Positions 1 to 10,825 of a stretch of DNA of 64,000 bases are shown piece after piece. Numbering within the stretch: position 1 is the first letter of the stretch; each line of letters starts with the position of its first letter. The DNA comes from Macrocystis pyrifera (lineage: Eukaryota > Sar > Phaeophyceae > Laminariales > Laminariaceae), in the NCBI GenBank assembly GCA_031763025.1, contig JASSKH010000005.1, positions 13,162,528 to 13,226,527 on the forward strand, written 5' to 3'. The notes beneath the pieces were generated by a model. That model had not been told where the DNA came from and did not search any database. It saw only the letters and a program-made list of their open reading frames with translations. Made by a program: the position numbers and the translations under genes.

Positions 1-800
1 GTCTGCATATTTTAGGTGTGCATCCTGTGCTGTGTCGCGACAAAGTTTCATTATTCCTTTGCGGAGTCGCAACAATATCAACCGTTCCTGCTTTGCTTGT
101 TATGGGTTGTACAGCTATTGAGGCGTTCTGCGATAGAGCTTCACCCCAATTTTTCTGAGGCTCCTCACTTTAGGAGCTCCATACCTCACCCGAAAACTGG
201 CATCAGCAAAAATCAAATTGCATCTCGATGAATAATCCCATGACCAAAGTACACAAAAACGTCATGTTTCGAAGCAAGCTTGGCACTCCGACGATTTTGG
301 GTTTAAGAACCCCGCCATTCAGAAACGACTCTAGCGGAAATGTGCTACCTCTATCGTAGAGCGCGTCTAATGTAACAACAAGCATAACCTGGCAATATAA
401 AAGGCATACTACTGCTGTGACAGGTTTGAAGGATGGGTGAGAATGTAAACCGAAAATAGCATACACAAACCGTGGAACCCGCGCGGGGTATACATATACC
501 AGACAGACATACTTGGTACGATATTAATCCGTACGGTACATACTACGACGCCGTTGCTGGCCGTAGGTTTTACTTCTGAATGTATACCAGTCAAAACAGC
601 AATGTTAACAGTCGTACTTTGCTTCTGAAACACATTCCACACTGCCATGGTATTGTACTGCCCAAAGGGTGAATAGACAGTTGAAGCATGTTTGCGTTGG
701 AGAGAAGCAAGACGTATTGCTGCAAAAAACTCACAACTGCATCTCAAGAATGAAAGATATTCCAACGATCAGTTTGTTGACCAAGAAATAGAAATAACTA
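1..800. other. Anonymous intergenic DNA
   Basis: No open frame here has recognisable motifs, and the frames that exist are short and overlap on both strands. I see no repeat matching the rest of the window. Confidence 0.5.
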
Positions 801-815
801 CTTATTGTAGCGGCC

Positions 816-985
816 GACCACGTTTCTGCCTGCCCCCCCGTACAAAAAAGACGTGTGTGGTGCTACTACAAAGCAAAAAACTTGCAAAATTAGTCTAGCA
901 GCATAACCACGATTGTTTCTGACCGCCCTCCCAAACAAAGAACACGTGCGGTGCTACGTACTACGAAGCAAATAAATCTTGCCGT
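816..985. repeat. Two-unit tandem duplication, about 89 bp
   Basis: The two units start near 816 and 905. Both share the order ACCACG, then a C-rich stretch, then ACGTG-GGTGCTAC, then AAGCAAA, ending in CTTGC. They differ at many sites, so the duplication is old. No coding potential is seen. Confidence 0.55.
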
Positions 986-1029
986 GCGACCCCAGGTAAT
1001 GCAGATGTCTTCCTGGTGATCCAGATGAT

Positions 1030-1510
1030 GATGGCGTTCAGCGACTCCAGAAGCGATGTTCCGGCGCAGTCCTAAACACAATCAAGATGTCCAGCGACCC
1101 TAGAAGCGTTGTCCCAGCCGCCCAAAACGATCGATGGTGATGTGGCGATTCCAGAAGATATTCTCCCCCGGCAATCCCAATCGATTGATGGTATACTGTG
1201 GTCCGATCTCGAAAAGACACTTCGGCGACCCCACGTTGCTGTTGTTAGTGTCGCGGCTGTAGCGATTCCGAAAATTGTCTTTTCGGCAATCCCAAGCGCT
1301 TTTTTGCAGCGATCCCGTGAAATGTCTTTCCAGCGACCCGACGTTGGTAAGGCGACCCCTAGTTGGGTATCCCTGTTGATACGGCGCCCCCTAGCTGATG
1401 GTCCCTGTTGACAAGGCGACCCTTAGCTGGCGGTCCCTGTTGATAAGGCGAACCCTAGGTGGCGGTCCCTGTTGATAAGGTGACCCCTAGCTGGTGGTCC
1501 CTGTTGTAAT
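1030..1510. repeat. Minisatellite with 32-bp core units
   Basis: From about 1345 to 1508 the phrase GGTCCCTGTTGATAAGGCGA recurs with a strict 32-bp step; CCCTGTTG begins at 1371, 1403, 1435, 1467 and 1499. Upstream, from about 1030, a looser series of GCGACCC / GGCGATTCC / GGCAATCCC phrases looks like a decayed extension of the same array. Confidence 0.75.
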
Positions 1511-1519
1511 TATCAAAGC

Positions 1520-2560
1520 TAAAATGCAAAGTCCTTGTCGATTTCGTCGTCAAAATTAACAATCGGCTTATCGTCGGCATCGGTGCGGGTTAGGGCGCCC
1601 ACCACAGCCGCCGTATGCGTACTGCTCGCCTGTGAGCGCGGAGCCCCTTGCGCGTAGCACTCGGAGTCGTTGTGGGTGGTCGTCCTGTGCACAGTACACT
1701 ATTTCTGCTCAGCACTGCCCCCTGATCCATATTTCTTCTTCTGGCAGGCGGGCTAGTTGATGTTCCCGTTGGCCTTGGTGGGTACGGCGCAGCCGCTCCT
1801 GTAGTGCCCCGACTTGCCGCGGTTGTGGCAGACGATGGCACTAGGATTAGGTGTTGCTGAAGTTGCTGTCATGGTCGTGCCGCGACCAGAAATAGTCCTG
1901 TTCCTCGATAGGCCGTCCAGGTAGAGGTGGCGTAGAACAGACTGAATATTCGGAAGATCGAAGTAGGGTCCTTCCAGGTCATTAGCTTGACGTCCCTGTA
2001 CTCCTCCGTCAGACCTTGGAGAAATATGTCCGTGAAGTGCCTGTCCCTCCATCTCCGTCAACAGGTAACGCAGTCGCGTGAGCTCGTTGATATAGTTGTC
2101 GGGGTCCTGTCCCCACGTTATGTTCGTAGTCGCGAGTGCCTCCTGTGTGGCGTGTATGGTCTCGTTTGTGATCTTCAGATACTTCGACTCCAGCTCCTTC
2201 ATGGCCTTCTGTCCGTTTCCACGTGTTCCGCATTTTCCTACTGCGTGCTTGGTCACCAGAAGAGACGCCGGTTTCTTGGTAATCAGGCAAAGGATAGCAA
2301 ACAGATCCTGCTTGGCTCGGTCATACGCGGCTTGGCGTTGCTCGAGAGACTCCGTCGCTCCCGACGTCGTGATTATGGGCCTGACTTGACCCTGCAGTAC
2401 ATGGAAGACGCCAGGCCGGGCGATGCTCAGTGTGAAGCAAGCTTTCTAGTACCAGTCGTCGAACTGGTCAGGGTCCATACCGCTGAAAGACTTGATGTCC
2501 CTCAACGCGTTGGAAGGCCTACTCCCGTTCGCGTGAGAATCGCCCATAATATAGCAGATG
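1520..2560 (-). mobile_element. Fossil LTR-retrotransposon gag
   Basis: The minus strand from 2256 to 1753 encodes a gag-type segment: a helical stretch of the form YLKITNET-x-ATQEALATT followed by DPDNYINELTRLRYLL, as in retrotransposon capsid domains, then a basic linker and a zinc-knuckle-like HYRSGC at the end. The neighbouring minus-strand sequence on both sides continues in the same style. It is broken in several places. The family (copia or gypsy) cannot be settled because no pol part follows. I found no paired LTRs. Confidence 0.6.
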
Positions 2561-3732
2561 TTTGTTGTTCACGTACGCACGAGCAACAGCGAAGAATCCG
2601 TGCTCGACTCGGGAGACCTTCGCGATTTTTGTTAACACGCGGTGTTCTTTACTCTACCAGCAGCAGCAATGCAGCAGCAATGACAGCAGTCTTGAACCAG
2701 CCCGTCGCGCACACGCGAGAGCGAACCCCGTATTTCCGACGATCGTAGTCGAAAACAATAGTCCCGCCGCTACGTACTCGAAACGAAACAAAATGTACTC
2801 GAAAAAAGTAGTTGCTCCGCTTGCGCCGTGTTTTACAGCAGTACGTACTCACTTTGCCGGGGTTGAAGTCCCCACCGCGTAGCAGTACTCGTAGTTCCCA
2901 GCGATAGCTCCCAGATGTCGATTATCGTGGCAGCAGTCCCTCCCAGCAGCAGCTCCTGATGGAGATGCTCGTGGTAGCTCTCCCTGAGATATTTGTTCTT
3001 TTACAGCAGTTCCAGCTTCCGAGGCAACTCTGTGTGCAGCGTGTGCAGCAGCTCGCGCCTCAGCCGTTGTCGTGTCTCTATGATGCCGATGGCTCGGAGC
3101 TCTGTAGTGCTTAGTACGTAAATCGAGGCTCATCACCTCTTAACGGGAACTGCATTGGGCGTGTGGTGCATGGCTCCTGAGTTACGTCAGGCAGCCCGCG
3201 GTGGAGGTAAGCACTATCAGCTGAGCTTTGCCAGCTGGTTGCTGCATATTACAAGCTCCAGCTCACAAGAGCATATTACAAAATAAAGGCTCTCAGGCCT
3301 ATTGTATTATTATCGGTCTTGTCCAACAGGACAGGATGTAAGAAGAGAAGAGGGATATAAGTAGAGTGAGAGAGTGCGCGGTGCAGTCTTGCTTGTCTCA
3401 GCTCAACCAAAACAAAAACAAAACACGAATACGCTACTCGTACATCAACCTGTAGACATACAGCAAACCCGAGAACCCCGGGGACACTTGAACATCAGTT
3501 TGATCATCTGGGGTTCTCTCGAGTTTTTGTGTTCTGAATCTACCAACACGGCATTTGATCATGCTGCATATCTACTCAATCGGCATGCAACACACCGCTC
3601 TGCTGTACCTCCATGGCACCTCGTTGTGCTGCTGTGATCTACTTGCTACAGACGGCTTATGTTACCGATCAGCGACTTGGTATAGGCTACTGGCTACTGC
3701 TGGGTAGCATGGTAGCTATCCTAAATAATAAT
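2561..3732. other. Intergenic, possible LTR or leader remnant
   Basis: There is a short CAG cluster near 2658-2690. Around 3350 the plus strand has GGGATATAAGTAG, a TATA-like box, about 30 bp before a CT-rich start-like sequence, as seen in many LTR promoters. It lies on the 5' side of the minus-strand gag fossil but in the opposite orientation, so I cannot tie it to that element. Nothing else is recognised. Confidence 0.3.
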
Positions 3733-4515
3733 ATAATAATGACTGTGTTTATGCCACTATCGCCTCCTCGTTTCGTCCAGAGGCACGAAAATGGCAAACA
3801 TGAAAGGGAAAGGGGCCACCTAAACAAACGATGGACGATAACAACACAAGGTAAATAATATACAGCAGCATTGTCACGAACCCCGTCTGTAGGGTCGAAG
3901 GTGATGCTTGAGACACAACTAATTCCTGCTTCGCGGACTTTGTAGTATGAAGCACTTTCGGTATCGTCTGAACGTGGTGTGTATACGCGGGCAGATCGAC
4001 ACCTTCGCGGAAAGCTTACAGCTGCCGCCCGGGTGGAGGCGACGCTTACTCAGGGAGTAAGGTGGGCATGCTCCCGGAAGGGATTTTATTGGCAAGCCTA
4101 GCAAAGGCGCCCGGAAAAAAAGAACGTGAACCGTCAGAAAATTTGTTTTCGCTAAACAGGGAGGGGGGTTACTAGAACTAAGTGAAAAAATGACAATTTT
4201 TTCCCCCCCCCCCCCCTATTTCATCATGTGATCACAACGGTTGCAACGGTTTTCCATTCTGATCTCTGGGGATGTGGTGTGTCGTTTCCTTCTCTTTTTC
4301 ACGAACGCCCCTGAGCCTAGAGTAGTGGAGGGGCATTGACGGAGGTAACACTTTTTTACACGCAGGAAGGGAGGGGAAACCACCGGGATGCTGCGGTGAC
4401 ATACCGTGTGAGACACGAAGCGAATCGAGCGGGGGTGGAGACCGGACGATGCCGCGAAAGGCATCGAAGGCCAAAATACGGTCGGCCTCGTGCACGCGAG
4501 CTGGAGCTTGTCATG
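3733..4515. repeat. Dispersed repeat W, copy A
   Basis: The sequence matches 19022-19622 in the same orientation, starting at ACTGTGTTTATGCCACTAT and ending near CACGCGAGC. Long shared blocks include the stretch around 3930-4000 (TTCGCGGACTTTGTAGTATG) and the stretch around 4420-4450 (GCGAATCGAGCGGGGGTGGA). Copy A is interrupted at 4102 by a small DNA transposon that copy B lacks. No terminal repeats or protein family were recognised, so the nature of W is unknown. Confidence 0.75.
4102..4313. mobile_element. hAT-like MITE, copy 1 (212 bp)
   Basis: The ends are CAAAGGCGCCCGGAAAAA and, read inward from the other side, CAGGGGCGTTCGTGAAAAA, so they form imperfect terminal inverted repeats. The insertion is flanked by the direct repeat AGCCTAG at 4095-4101 and 4314-4320. 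The sister copy of the host repeat at 19420 has one uninterrupted AGACCAG-like site there. The internal part matches 20329-20542. CAGGGG-type ends suggest the hAT superfamily, although hAT target duplications are normally 8 bp and only 7 are visible here. It is non-coding. Confidence 0.8.
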
Positions 4516-5459
4516 GCTGGTCTAGTTCTTGGAATCGGGGTTTCATGAATCTCGCACAATCCTGCGTTTACGGCTCATCAGAGTGGGCTTGTGTTATGAT
4601 ACTGCCTGTAAAGAGGCTTAAAGCCCGGTAATAAACTGGGTTCAGGCATTGGGATCGTAATTGTATAGTACTTGGGAGGCGTATCTTAGACGGAAAATCA
4701 GGGGTTTTCCCATCGATGGACAAAAGCTGCTCTTGTTCTATCTCCAAGCAAACAACACACCTGAGTACCAACGAGTACCGGCTGAATTGGCAAACCTGTC
4801 CAGGGACACAAAGTATCCCGACATATGACCTGAACAAAGTGATCGAGAACTGGAGAAATTGTATAGAGCTTGGACAGGGGGTGGGGTCTCTAAGACCAGT
4901 AAAAAAATCCCAAATAAAAAAAATATACCTTGATTTTGTTTTTCTCCAAATCGTGCTGTGGTCACAGCACTTCGATTCGTTTTCCATGCTGACTTTGTTT
5001 TGACGTAGGGTGTTGAAAAAAGACAGTTGTGGGTGCTCTCGCCTCTTTAAACGCTACCAGGTATTTCTTCTTGATGTCTGATTTTTCGTACTTGGAGTTT
5101 TGTTTTGGTAAGTTTAGACCACATTAGACCAAGCAAGTTCGGCGAAAAAAAAAACGAACAAACGAAATGTGGGTTAGTCCTCGGGAAAACATGATAAATA
5201 CGAGTTACACTTGTGCGACCATCAGGGTCAACTGTACTACGGCTCAGTGTGGATAGGCGATAGATTGACTTTTAACCAGTAGCTAAACGGACTCATGTAA
5301 TGCTTTTACAAACGGCGTCATCAGTTGCACGTGGGACGTTGGGTGTGGGCTCGAAGCGCACGTCCACCAAATAAAACGCTTTTTGAAGCAAAGCGAATTT
5401 CCTCATGTCAATAATCTGAAGAATATTCAGCGCCAAAGTTTTGGAGCCTGTCCTGTAGA
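4516..5459. other. Anonymous intergenic DNA
   Basis: Overlapping open frames at 4568-5003 lie on both strands without recognisable motifs. One TACCAGGTA 9-mer occurs at 5055. No gene is called. Confidence 0.45.
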
Positions 5460-5960
5460 GTTGTACCCCGTCGGACACCCGGACCAAACGGGTACCTGGA
5501 CTTTTTCCGAAGGCACTACCCGTACCCGTTGCCGGGTACCCGTTTTTTCAGGCACACGAACCCGGGTAGTGCGAGTACCCGACCTGGGTACTCGGACAAC
5601 ATATTGTAGTGCTGTTTACAGGTAAAACTGTATTAGGGCTGCACATCAAGAGGAGAACCACAATTTTTCATACCCGGCACGATAGCTAACAAATATCGAG
5701 CCAATGTAGAACACACTGACCCAAAACGAAAGTATGACGGGTACGCGGTTACCTGGGTACCCGTTCATGTCCGGTACCCAAGTACCTGCTCATGTCGGAT
5801 AGCCGGGTGCCCGTTTTTGTCTGGTACCCGAGTGCCCGGGTACTCGGGTACCCGGGTCCAATCAGCCGCCGGGTGTTGGGTATTACTTCTACCCGAGCGG
5901 ATATTGACAGGCCCGGGGACTACCCGTCGGGTACCCGGGTAGTAGACGAACGGGGTGCAA
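5460..5960. repeat. GGGTACCC-rich degenerate array
   Basis: The phrases GGGTACCCG, CGGGTACC and ACCCGGGTA recur more than a dozen times at irregular spacing, many with the self-complementary core GGTACC or CCCGGG. A less regular middle stretch (5630-5730) separates two dense halves. There is no fixed period, so this is a cryptically simple region and not a clean minisatellite. Confidence 0.65.
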
Positions 5961-7492
5961 CTCTACTGTATCCTGTGACCACGGACTGAAATATTGGTGA
6001 TAAGTTAAAGTAAGAACAGCAGCAACAACAACACAAACAACAGCAACAACTTGCCACCCAAGGCACAACAATACAAACAAAAACACTTGCCACCCAAGGC
6101 ATTTTCTCATCTATCTGTACTGTACGTAGGTACTGTATCTGTACACAGCAGCTTGTCCTCGAAGATAAATCGAAAACTCACTTCGATACTTTATTCCAGC
6201 AGCAGCAAGCAGGTCTCCGCCTCCGCTACACCTAAACTGAGCGCGTTGCAAAGTCACAAAATGTGAGTGGTCGAGTCGCTTCTAATGTCGGATCTAGTGA
6301 GAAAAAATAAATGATGTCGTATCCCGTGGCATGTATGCGTGTTTTGGGCCAGGCTCGTATGTTTCGTGGCCCGCCAGCTGGTTGGTGTACTGCCGGAATA
6401 TTTGTGTTTTTTTTCCCTCGAGCTGTCTCTTTTACCCAGTTTGCCGTTCTACACAACAGTAGGCCCCGCTGAACACTCCACTGTTCATAATTTTATTGTG
6501 GCATTCTCCCCGTGTTGTAACCCACACCTACCTGGTGAAATATATCACAGCACGGCTGGTAACAATTAACCTGGCGTGCATGTTACACACAAACAATGAA
6601 TGCCGCAAGTAGCGCGGGGTGCGTGAGGAAATGGCCTCTTACCCAGCATTGGCCGGAGGTTGTAGACTCGCTGACACGACCTCTTCCAAAAATGCCTATG
6701 CTTTCGCAGAATGTAAAAGGAAAAGTACAAGATCTGTAGCAAGAGCTCTTTCACTGTTACTTAAAACACACTATACGGAGACTTTTCAGTTTTTTTGTAT
6801 CAAAATAAAACCCCGCTACCCCCCCTGAAGAAGGACGCACCAGCACCGTCCTTTTACCATCGATCGTGGCAGATTATTGAGTCGAATCTGCTTCTACCTC
6901 CTACTTCTGTGGTGGCTCGCCGCAGTCGCTTGTGGGCGTGAAAGTCTTGCAGTATCTGGCTCCCTGCTGTCTCCATTTGAACAGTTTTAGACAGGCTTGG
7001 TTGTCTGTCGTTAGGTACTGATATCCAGTATGGGTCCATCAACAAGAAACACCTACTCTGAGCAAGCCTTGAAACTTTTTTTGTGACATCATCCATGACC
7101 GACCTTGAGCATATATAGGTTATTCATTCTAAAGGATTTGGAGTAGCGCTCGCCGCTGAGCACGATATCGGAATCCAACTTCTTGACGTCTGTCAAATTG
7201 CGAGCCTTCTTACAAAAGTTTGTTCTCTCGGGCCTATACTGCTTTATTTACTGCTTGGGCTTTCTCTGGTACGGAGGGGTCTGGTTATGTAGCACTACTG
7301 ACTGGCCTGCTAAGTCACGTATGTGTACAAGTATACACCGGAGTATATATTTGTTATTTTCGAGCGTACGTGCTGGATACACAATGAATGGCTATGACAC
7401 AGTGGGGTGCTCTTGAATGCCATCTAGTACGTGGCGGGGGGAGTGCGCCGGCGATCAGTACAGTGTGGTGAGATTCAACAAACCCACAAGGC
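5961..7492. other. Anonymous intergenic DNA
   Basis: The only structure seen is a two-unit repeat of CTTGCCACCCAAGGCA at about 6050 and 6088, within a CAA-rich tract. No recognisable coding sequence. Confidence 0.45.
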
Positions 7493-7753
7493 ATGTTACG
7501 TACACACACTAATACTTTTTATATTTTTTTCAATCTCTTTGTTATCTTCGTCTTAGTTTTTCTCCCCCCTAGTCGTAACTCAGCTCCGGGGTCACAAAGA
7601 AGGCTTTTCTCCCGCCACTCCAGGATGGTTCGTGCCATGCGTTTTTTACCCGCGAGAAGACTCCAGCTTTTTCTTACCTCGTCGACTCGAACCGAATTAT
7701 ACCTCGATGGTTATGTAGGGCTACCCCACGCTGTAGTGACAAAAACGGTATAG
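7493..7753 (+). repeat. Dispersed repeat with conserved short frame, copy 1
   Basis: The core at 7572-7735 matches the reverse complement of about 29905-30033. Shared blocks are GTCGTAACTCAG, TCCGGGGTCAC, CGCGAGAA and CCTCGTCGACTCG. Both copies carry an open frame in the same register containing RNS-x-PGS, but the rest diverges strongly. The frame could be a remnant of a real protein or only conserved DNA. Unidentified. Confidence 0.55.
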
Positions 7754-10374
7754 ATATGTAGAGGAGTCGGCCTGAATATGTTATACATGTCATGCGGTGG
7801 TGAAACTCCGTGCAAGAGAGACTAGCACCGAGTCGTGCCCGGCCCTAACCTTAGACATAGTCAACAGACAGCACCATATAGGCCTTCGTACGAACAAGAA
7901 ATATTGTACAGTAGTAATTCTTTTGGGGGGACGCTAACATAATCGGAATAGTAAACCATGCTCAGGGTCGAGTGCTATGACCTGGGCCAGCCAAGACCAG
8001 CTTATTAGTTGGTCACGCACATTCTTCTCAGTCCGTTTTTTCGAACTTTGATCTGAAAGTTGGACACGTGCTTCATCATATTCTTCCCGAGGGATTGACT
8101 ATTGCACCACCTGTTTTTTGTTCGGTATTTGAGAAGGCACATTGAAAGTTTACCCGAAAAGTGTTCTTCACTAAAATTCACGAAAAAGACAATTCGTACG
8201 TGGTGCTGTGTTGAATGTCTTTCGCTTGCCCGTGAGAAGGGCGTATAAAAAATCCATGTCACAAAAAGAAAAATCGGTGTGAGAGTCGCAGATTTTGTGG
8301 ATCTCATCGCAATATCGTAACTTGGTGTAGGATGTTATATACACGATATATCTCCAGATGGAGATCGAATAATGCGATAATAAGTGTATTGATCGTTGGG
8401 GCATGTGTCAAGGAATGTTCAAACCGAGTACCAGCGGCATCGGTTATCGGGCTTTCGCACTGATAGTGTTGGCGTTGGACGGACATTTGACGGGAACAGG
8501 CTTTTTTCAACCAAATTTTTCAACGTAATCAAATCGGATTCCACTATTTTTGATGTCAGCAAATGCTCTGCCTGCCCAGTAACTACACTGTTGCCAAATT
8601 TGGAGGCATAGGAGTTCCAAATGATTGCGAAAACGCAGGACGAATGCAAAGGCTGTTCTTAGCTGGCCCAGCCTGCGCACTAAATAATTCTTACCTGGTT
8701 GATAGTAGTCAGTACTCAAGGGTGTTTGCTGTTCAAGGTTGTGGTGTCACACTAAAATGATTTAAGGTTTAATAAAATCAACTTTGAATGGTTGTGGTTC
8801 GGCTAAGGTTGGGGTTGCTGGTGGGTCAGGTATGAAATTGTACGACATCCCCGGGTCTCTAGCGAGGTGGACTACCTGGTATGATAGTATAAGTATACCT
8901 GGTAGTTATAACGCGGCGGATGGCCACCGCCGCAGCTGAAACCTGGACAACCGAGGGGTCCACGGGCTCGCGATCGGCGACGAGATTGGCGCGATTGTTA
9001 CTGCTATGAATGCCAGACAGACGGGGTGGAGAAAGGGACCACACACAGCGCATTTTTCAGGAGGGGGGTGGGTACAGGGGCTTATGGATGGAGCTGGAAG
9101 ATATTTTGAGCACACACATGCCTAAAAGAGGGTTGCAAAGGCGACATGTGCGCACGCCACGCCAAAGGGATAAAGAAAGCCACGGGTAGGCTTGTTGCTG
9201 AGTTTATATTCCCGTACGGCAGTACACCGAGCTGGGTCCAGAAATGATCACAACATTCCACCTTCAGGCAATCAGCTAAAGAACACGTCGAAGTCGTTAA
9301 CACTGAACATATCTGCATTACGGCATGGACAAGGACACTTACATCGATGAAAATATTTTTGGCGTACGAGTTGTAGTCCGAAGTAAATGTATATGAATAT
9401 TCTTCGTATCTCTTGGTGGGGCGCTATTTCAGACGGAATACATTTTCCTGTATTATGATCAATATAATACCTACTCAGGCCATACATCGGTCAATTATAT
9501 GAGTAATTAGACACTTGAACGTGTTGCCATCATCGAACCAACATGGGGGAGACATCCATGCCACGTGTTTTACGCAAGCCTGCATGGATGTGGTGAGAAA
9601 CGCCCGTTAAGGTACGTCAGCAGTAGAACGACATTTTTAGCAAATTTTGGAACCTTGGCGGGAAAATTACGTATCTACCCTTCTTGGAAATATTTTGCAC
9701 AAAGGTAGTTGATAGCTGAGAAACGAAATTTATGCTGGTTGTTCATGACAATATAAAAAAACTCGGGGCTAGCCTTTGTATGTGTTTATATATTTTCGCC
9801 CGCCACTGAAGGACAAGTCACCGAAAAATTACAACAAACATAGTAAAAGCACGATTTACCGAACAAACAAAATAAAAGACCATCCTGGCCTTTTGTTTTT
9901 TAATGACTTTTCACGAGAAACAACTACTTTGTCAACCTCTCACTGGCCATCGCGCAAAAGTTTGAATGTGACATGTTTCACCTCTTGCTGGAACCAGCTC
10001 GGAGCAGTATGCACAGAGGAAAAGAAGGCCGGGGGGCGAGTGTAGACAGGATGATGTTATAGCGAGGTTCCGGTTCGACTATGAATTTAAGTATACCATT
10101 GTAACATATATGCTCGTCCTCGCTCGATAAGGTAGCTTCAAGCTCGAACTCTTTGTGCTCATCATGTTATCTTCTTGTTGTGTTATTCCGTCAATCGCTT
10201 AGCCGGGCAAGCAACCCGCGAGGACGGGAGCTACCGACGGCCAACTTCATTACGCGTTTCCCCCCCCTGCTTATTGATTCGTGCACTACAGCAGTAGTAG
10301 TACTGCCACTATACGTACCCCACGGAACTTTATCGTCGATTTTACCTCAGTGTTGATATATACTCGCACACATG
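7754..10374. other. Anonymous intergenic DNA
   Basis: Short overlapping frames on both strands have no family resemblance. Two TACCTGGTA 9-mers lie 23 bp apart (8873, 8896). No RNA gene or transposon ends were found. Confidence 0.45.
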
Positions 10375-10825
10375 TGATATGAGTAGAGTATTCATGGGCT
10401 ATAGATATAGATAATACGTTGCAGTCTTGTAGTTCCACGAATACGAGAATAATCCAAAGAATGGATTAACCCGGCGGATATTCCGTTAGTCGAGAATATC
10501 GTTATTTTAGGAATGTTCCTTGATGCAGATAGGACTACGAAGTGAGAAGTTCTTATATTAGCAGAAGAACGATCGGTAGCCATAGGAAAGTTCTGTTGGA
10601 GTACATCATATAAGAGGAATTTAGGAGAGCTTATGGCGTGGGGTGGGACGAGTATATCTGGGCGTCGAGTCCCGCCCCCCTACCTCTCACTTCTCTACCA
10701 GAGCACCTCCTCAGCTCTCGCCATCAATAAGAAGATCTAAATCAGAAGAAGCGAAGCACTGCTTTCCAGCTGCCAGAACAACCTGCGTCCCTGCCACTAC
10801 CCTTACCGCTACCCTAGAGCGGGCT
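10375..10825 (+). mobile_element. Solitary gypsy-type LTR
   Basis: It begins TGATATGAGTAGAG and then follows, in opposite orientation, the LTR at 14669-15164 through shared blocks such as CACGAATACGAGAATAATCC and AAGAAGATCTAAATCAGAAG. No internal retroelement sequence adjoins it on either side, so it looks like a lone LTR relic. Open frames across it (for example from 10643) are only translated LTR. Confidence 0.75.

Noticed and set aside
1987-2748. 253-codon plus-strand frame
   Set aside because: It lies antisense over the minus-strand gag fossil and has no motif of its own.
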